Assembly: GCA_947446935.1 (NCBI GenBank) | Contig: CANFIV010000110.1 | Span: 1 to 5,922, forward strand | DNA: 5,922 nt | Direction of reading: 5' to 3' | From: Sphingomonadaceae bacterium | GTDB taxonomy: Bacteria > Pseudomonadota > Alphaproteobacteria > Sphingomonadales > Sphingomonadaceae | In this document: positions 5,670 to 5,922 of the stretch, in pieces | How positions within the stretch are numbered: the first letter of the stretch is position 1 | Layout of the letters: every line of letters starts with the position of its first letter | Notes under the pieces: generated by a model | Told to the model about the DNA's origin: nothing | Database searches by the model: none | What the model saw: only the letters and a program-made list of their open reading frames with translations | Translations under genes and position numbers: made by a program

Positions 5670-5922
5670 GTCTTGGCTGCGCGAAGCGGCTGCGGATTGG
5701 CACTGGGCAACGCCCCCCCCCTCAAGCCCAGCGGTGAGCGCGAACGGTAAACTGGTCCACCTCGCCCGCAATCGTGCCCCTGGGATGGCCGGTTGCGCCA
5801 TACCATGCCTCCGTTTGCGCAAACTGTTGCGTCGATGCACCCAAACCCAAGCCAGTCAGGCACTGCCCCGACCACCAGCCACAAACACCTTTCCTACATG
5901 CCGCATTTTGCGCCATAAATCC
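5670..5922. other. Right-end stretch without a confident gene; weak minus-strand open frame
   Basis: After the GST stop there is a short imperfect stem (5676-5690, GCTGC-GCGAA-GCGGC) with no T run, then a C9 run (5713-5721) framed by CTGGGC (5703-5708) and GCCCAG (5726-5731). On the minus strand a frame is open from the right edge to a TGA at 5724-5722. From its ATG at 5916 it would encode 64 residues, Cys-rich at the start and ending in a plausible-looking polar segment. Its third positions are visibly less G/C-biased than the neighbouring genes and no family is recognised. It may be the tail of a gene that begins outside the window, or non-coding. Confidence 0.35.

Noticed and set aside
5676..5690. 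Small stem GCTGC-GCGAA-GCGGC after the GST stop as a terminator
   Set aside because: It needs a G-T pair, has only 5 bp and is not followed by T residues.

Overview
The window is GC-rich, with coding sequence strongly biased to G/C in third positions. It reads as a chromosomal segment of an alphaproteobacterium, most likely in the Sphingomonadales (Erythrobacter/Novosphingobium-like). That placement is inferred from protein style and base composition; no rRNA or other marker is present.

Positions 1-2067 hold the 3' part of a chemotaxis operon, all on the plus strand and tightly spaced. The order is the C-terminal end of cheB (receptor methylesterase), cheD (receptor glutamine deamidase), a single-domain CheY response regulator, cheW (receptor-kinase adaptor) and a 94-residue helical protein of no recognised family. 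cheA, cheR and the receptors are not in the window and presumably lie to the left. The small protein carries a D-x-x-x-Q pattern within a predicted helix, the spacing used by CheZ phosphatases, so it is the best candidate here for something undescribed.

Positions 2068-2172 are a gap containing a perfect 6+6 bp palindrome and a repeated 9-mer. They precede a solo ParA/MinD-type ATPase (2173-2922) with no ParB or parS visible. Next to chemotaxis genes, this ATPase may position chemoreceptor arrays, as ParC or PpfA do elsewhere; that role is inferred from location.

Positions 2929-4800 hold a complete ABC-F ATPase on the minus strand, convergent with the ParA gene and only 6 nt from it. A 197-nt divergent spacer with a C9 and an A6 run separates it from a glutathione S-transferase-like gene (4998-5669, plus strand). 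The last 253 nt hold no confident gene: there is another C9 run and a weak minus-strand open frame that runs off the right edge.

The left half is one functional unit: CheB and CheD modify receptors, CheW couples receptors to the kinase and CheY carries the output. The small protein and the ParA ATPase are plausible accessory parts. The ABC-F and GST genes look like unrelated housekeeping or stress genes. No mobile elements, tRNA, rRNA or CRISPR arrays were seen.
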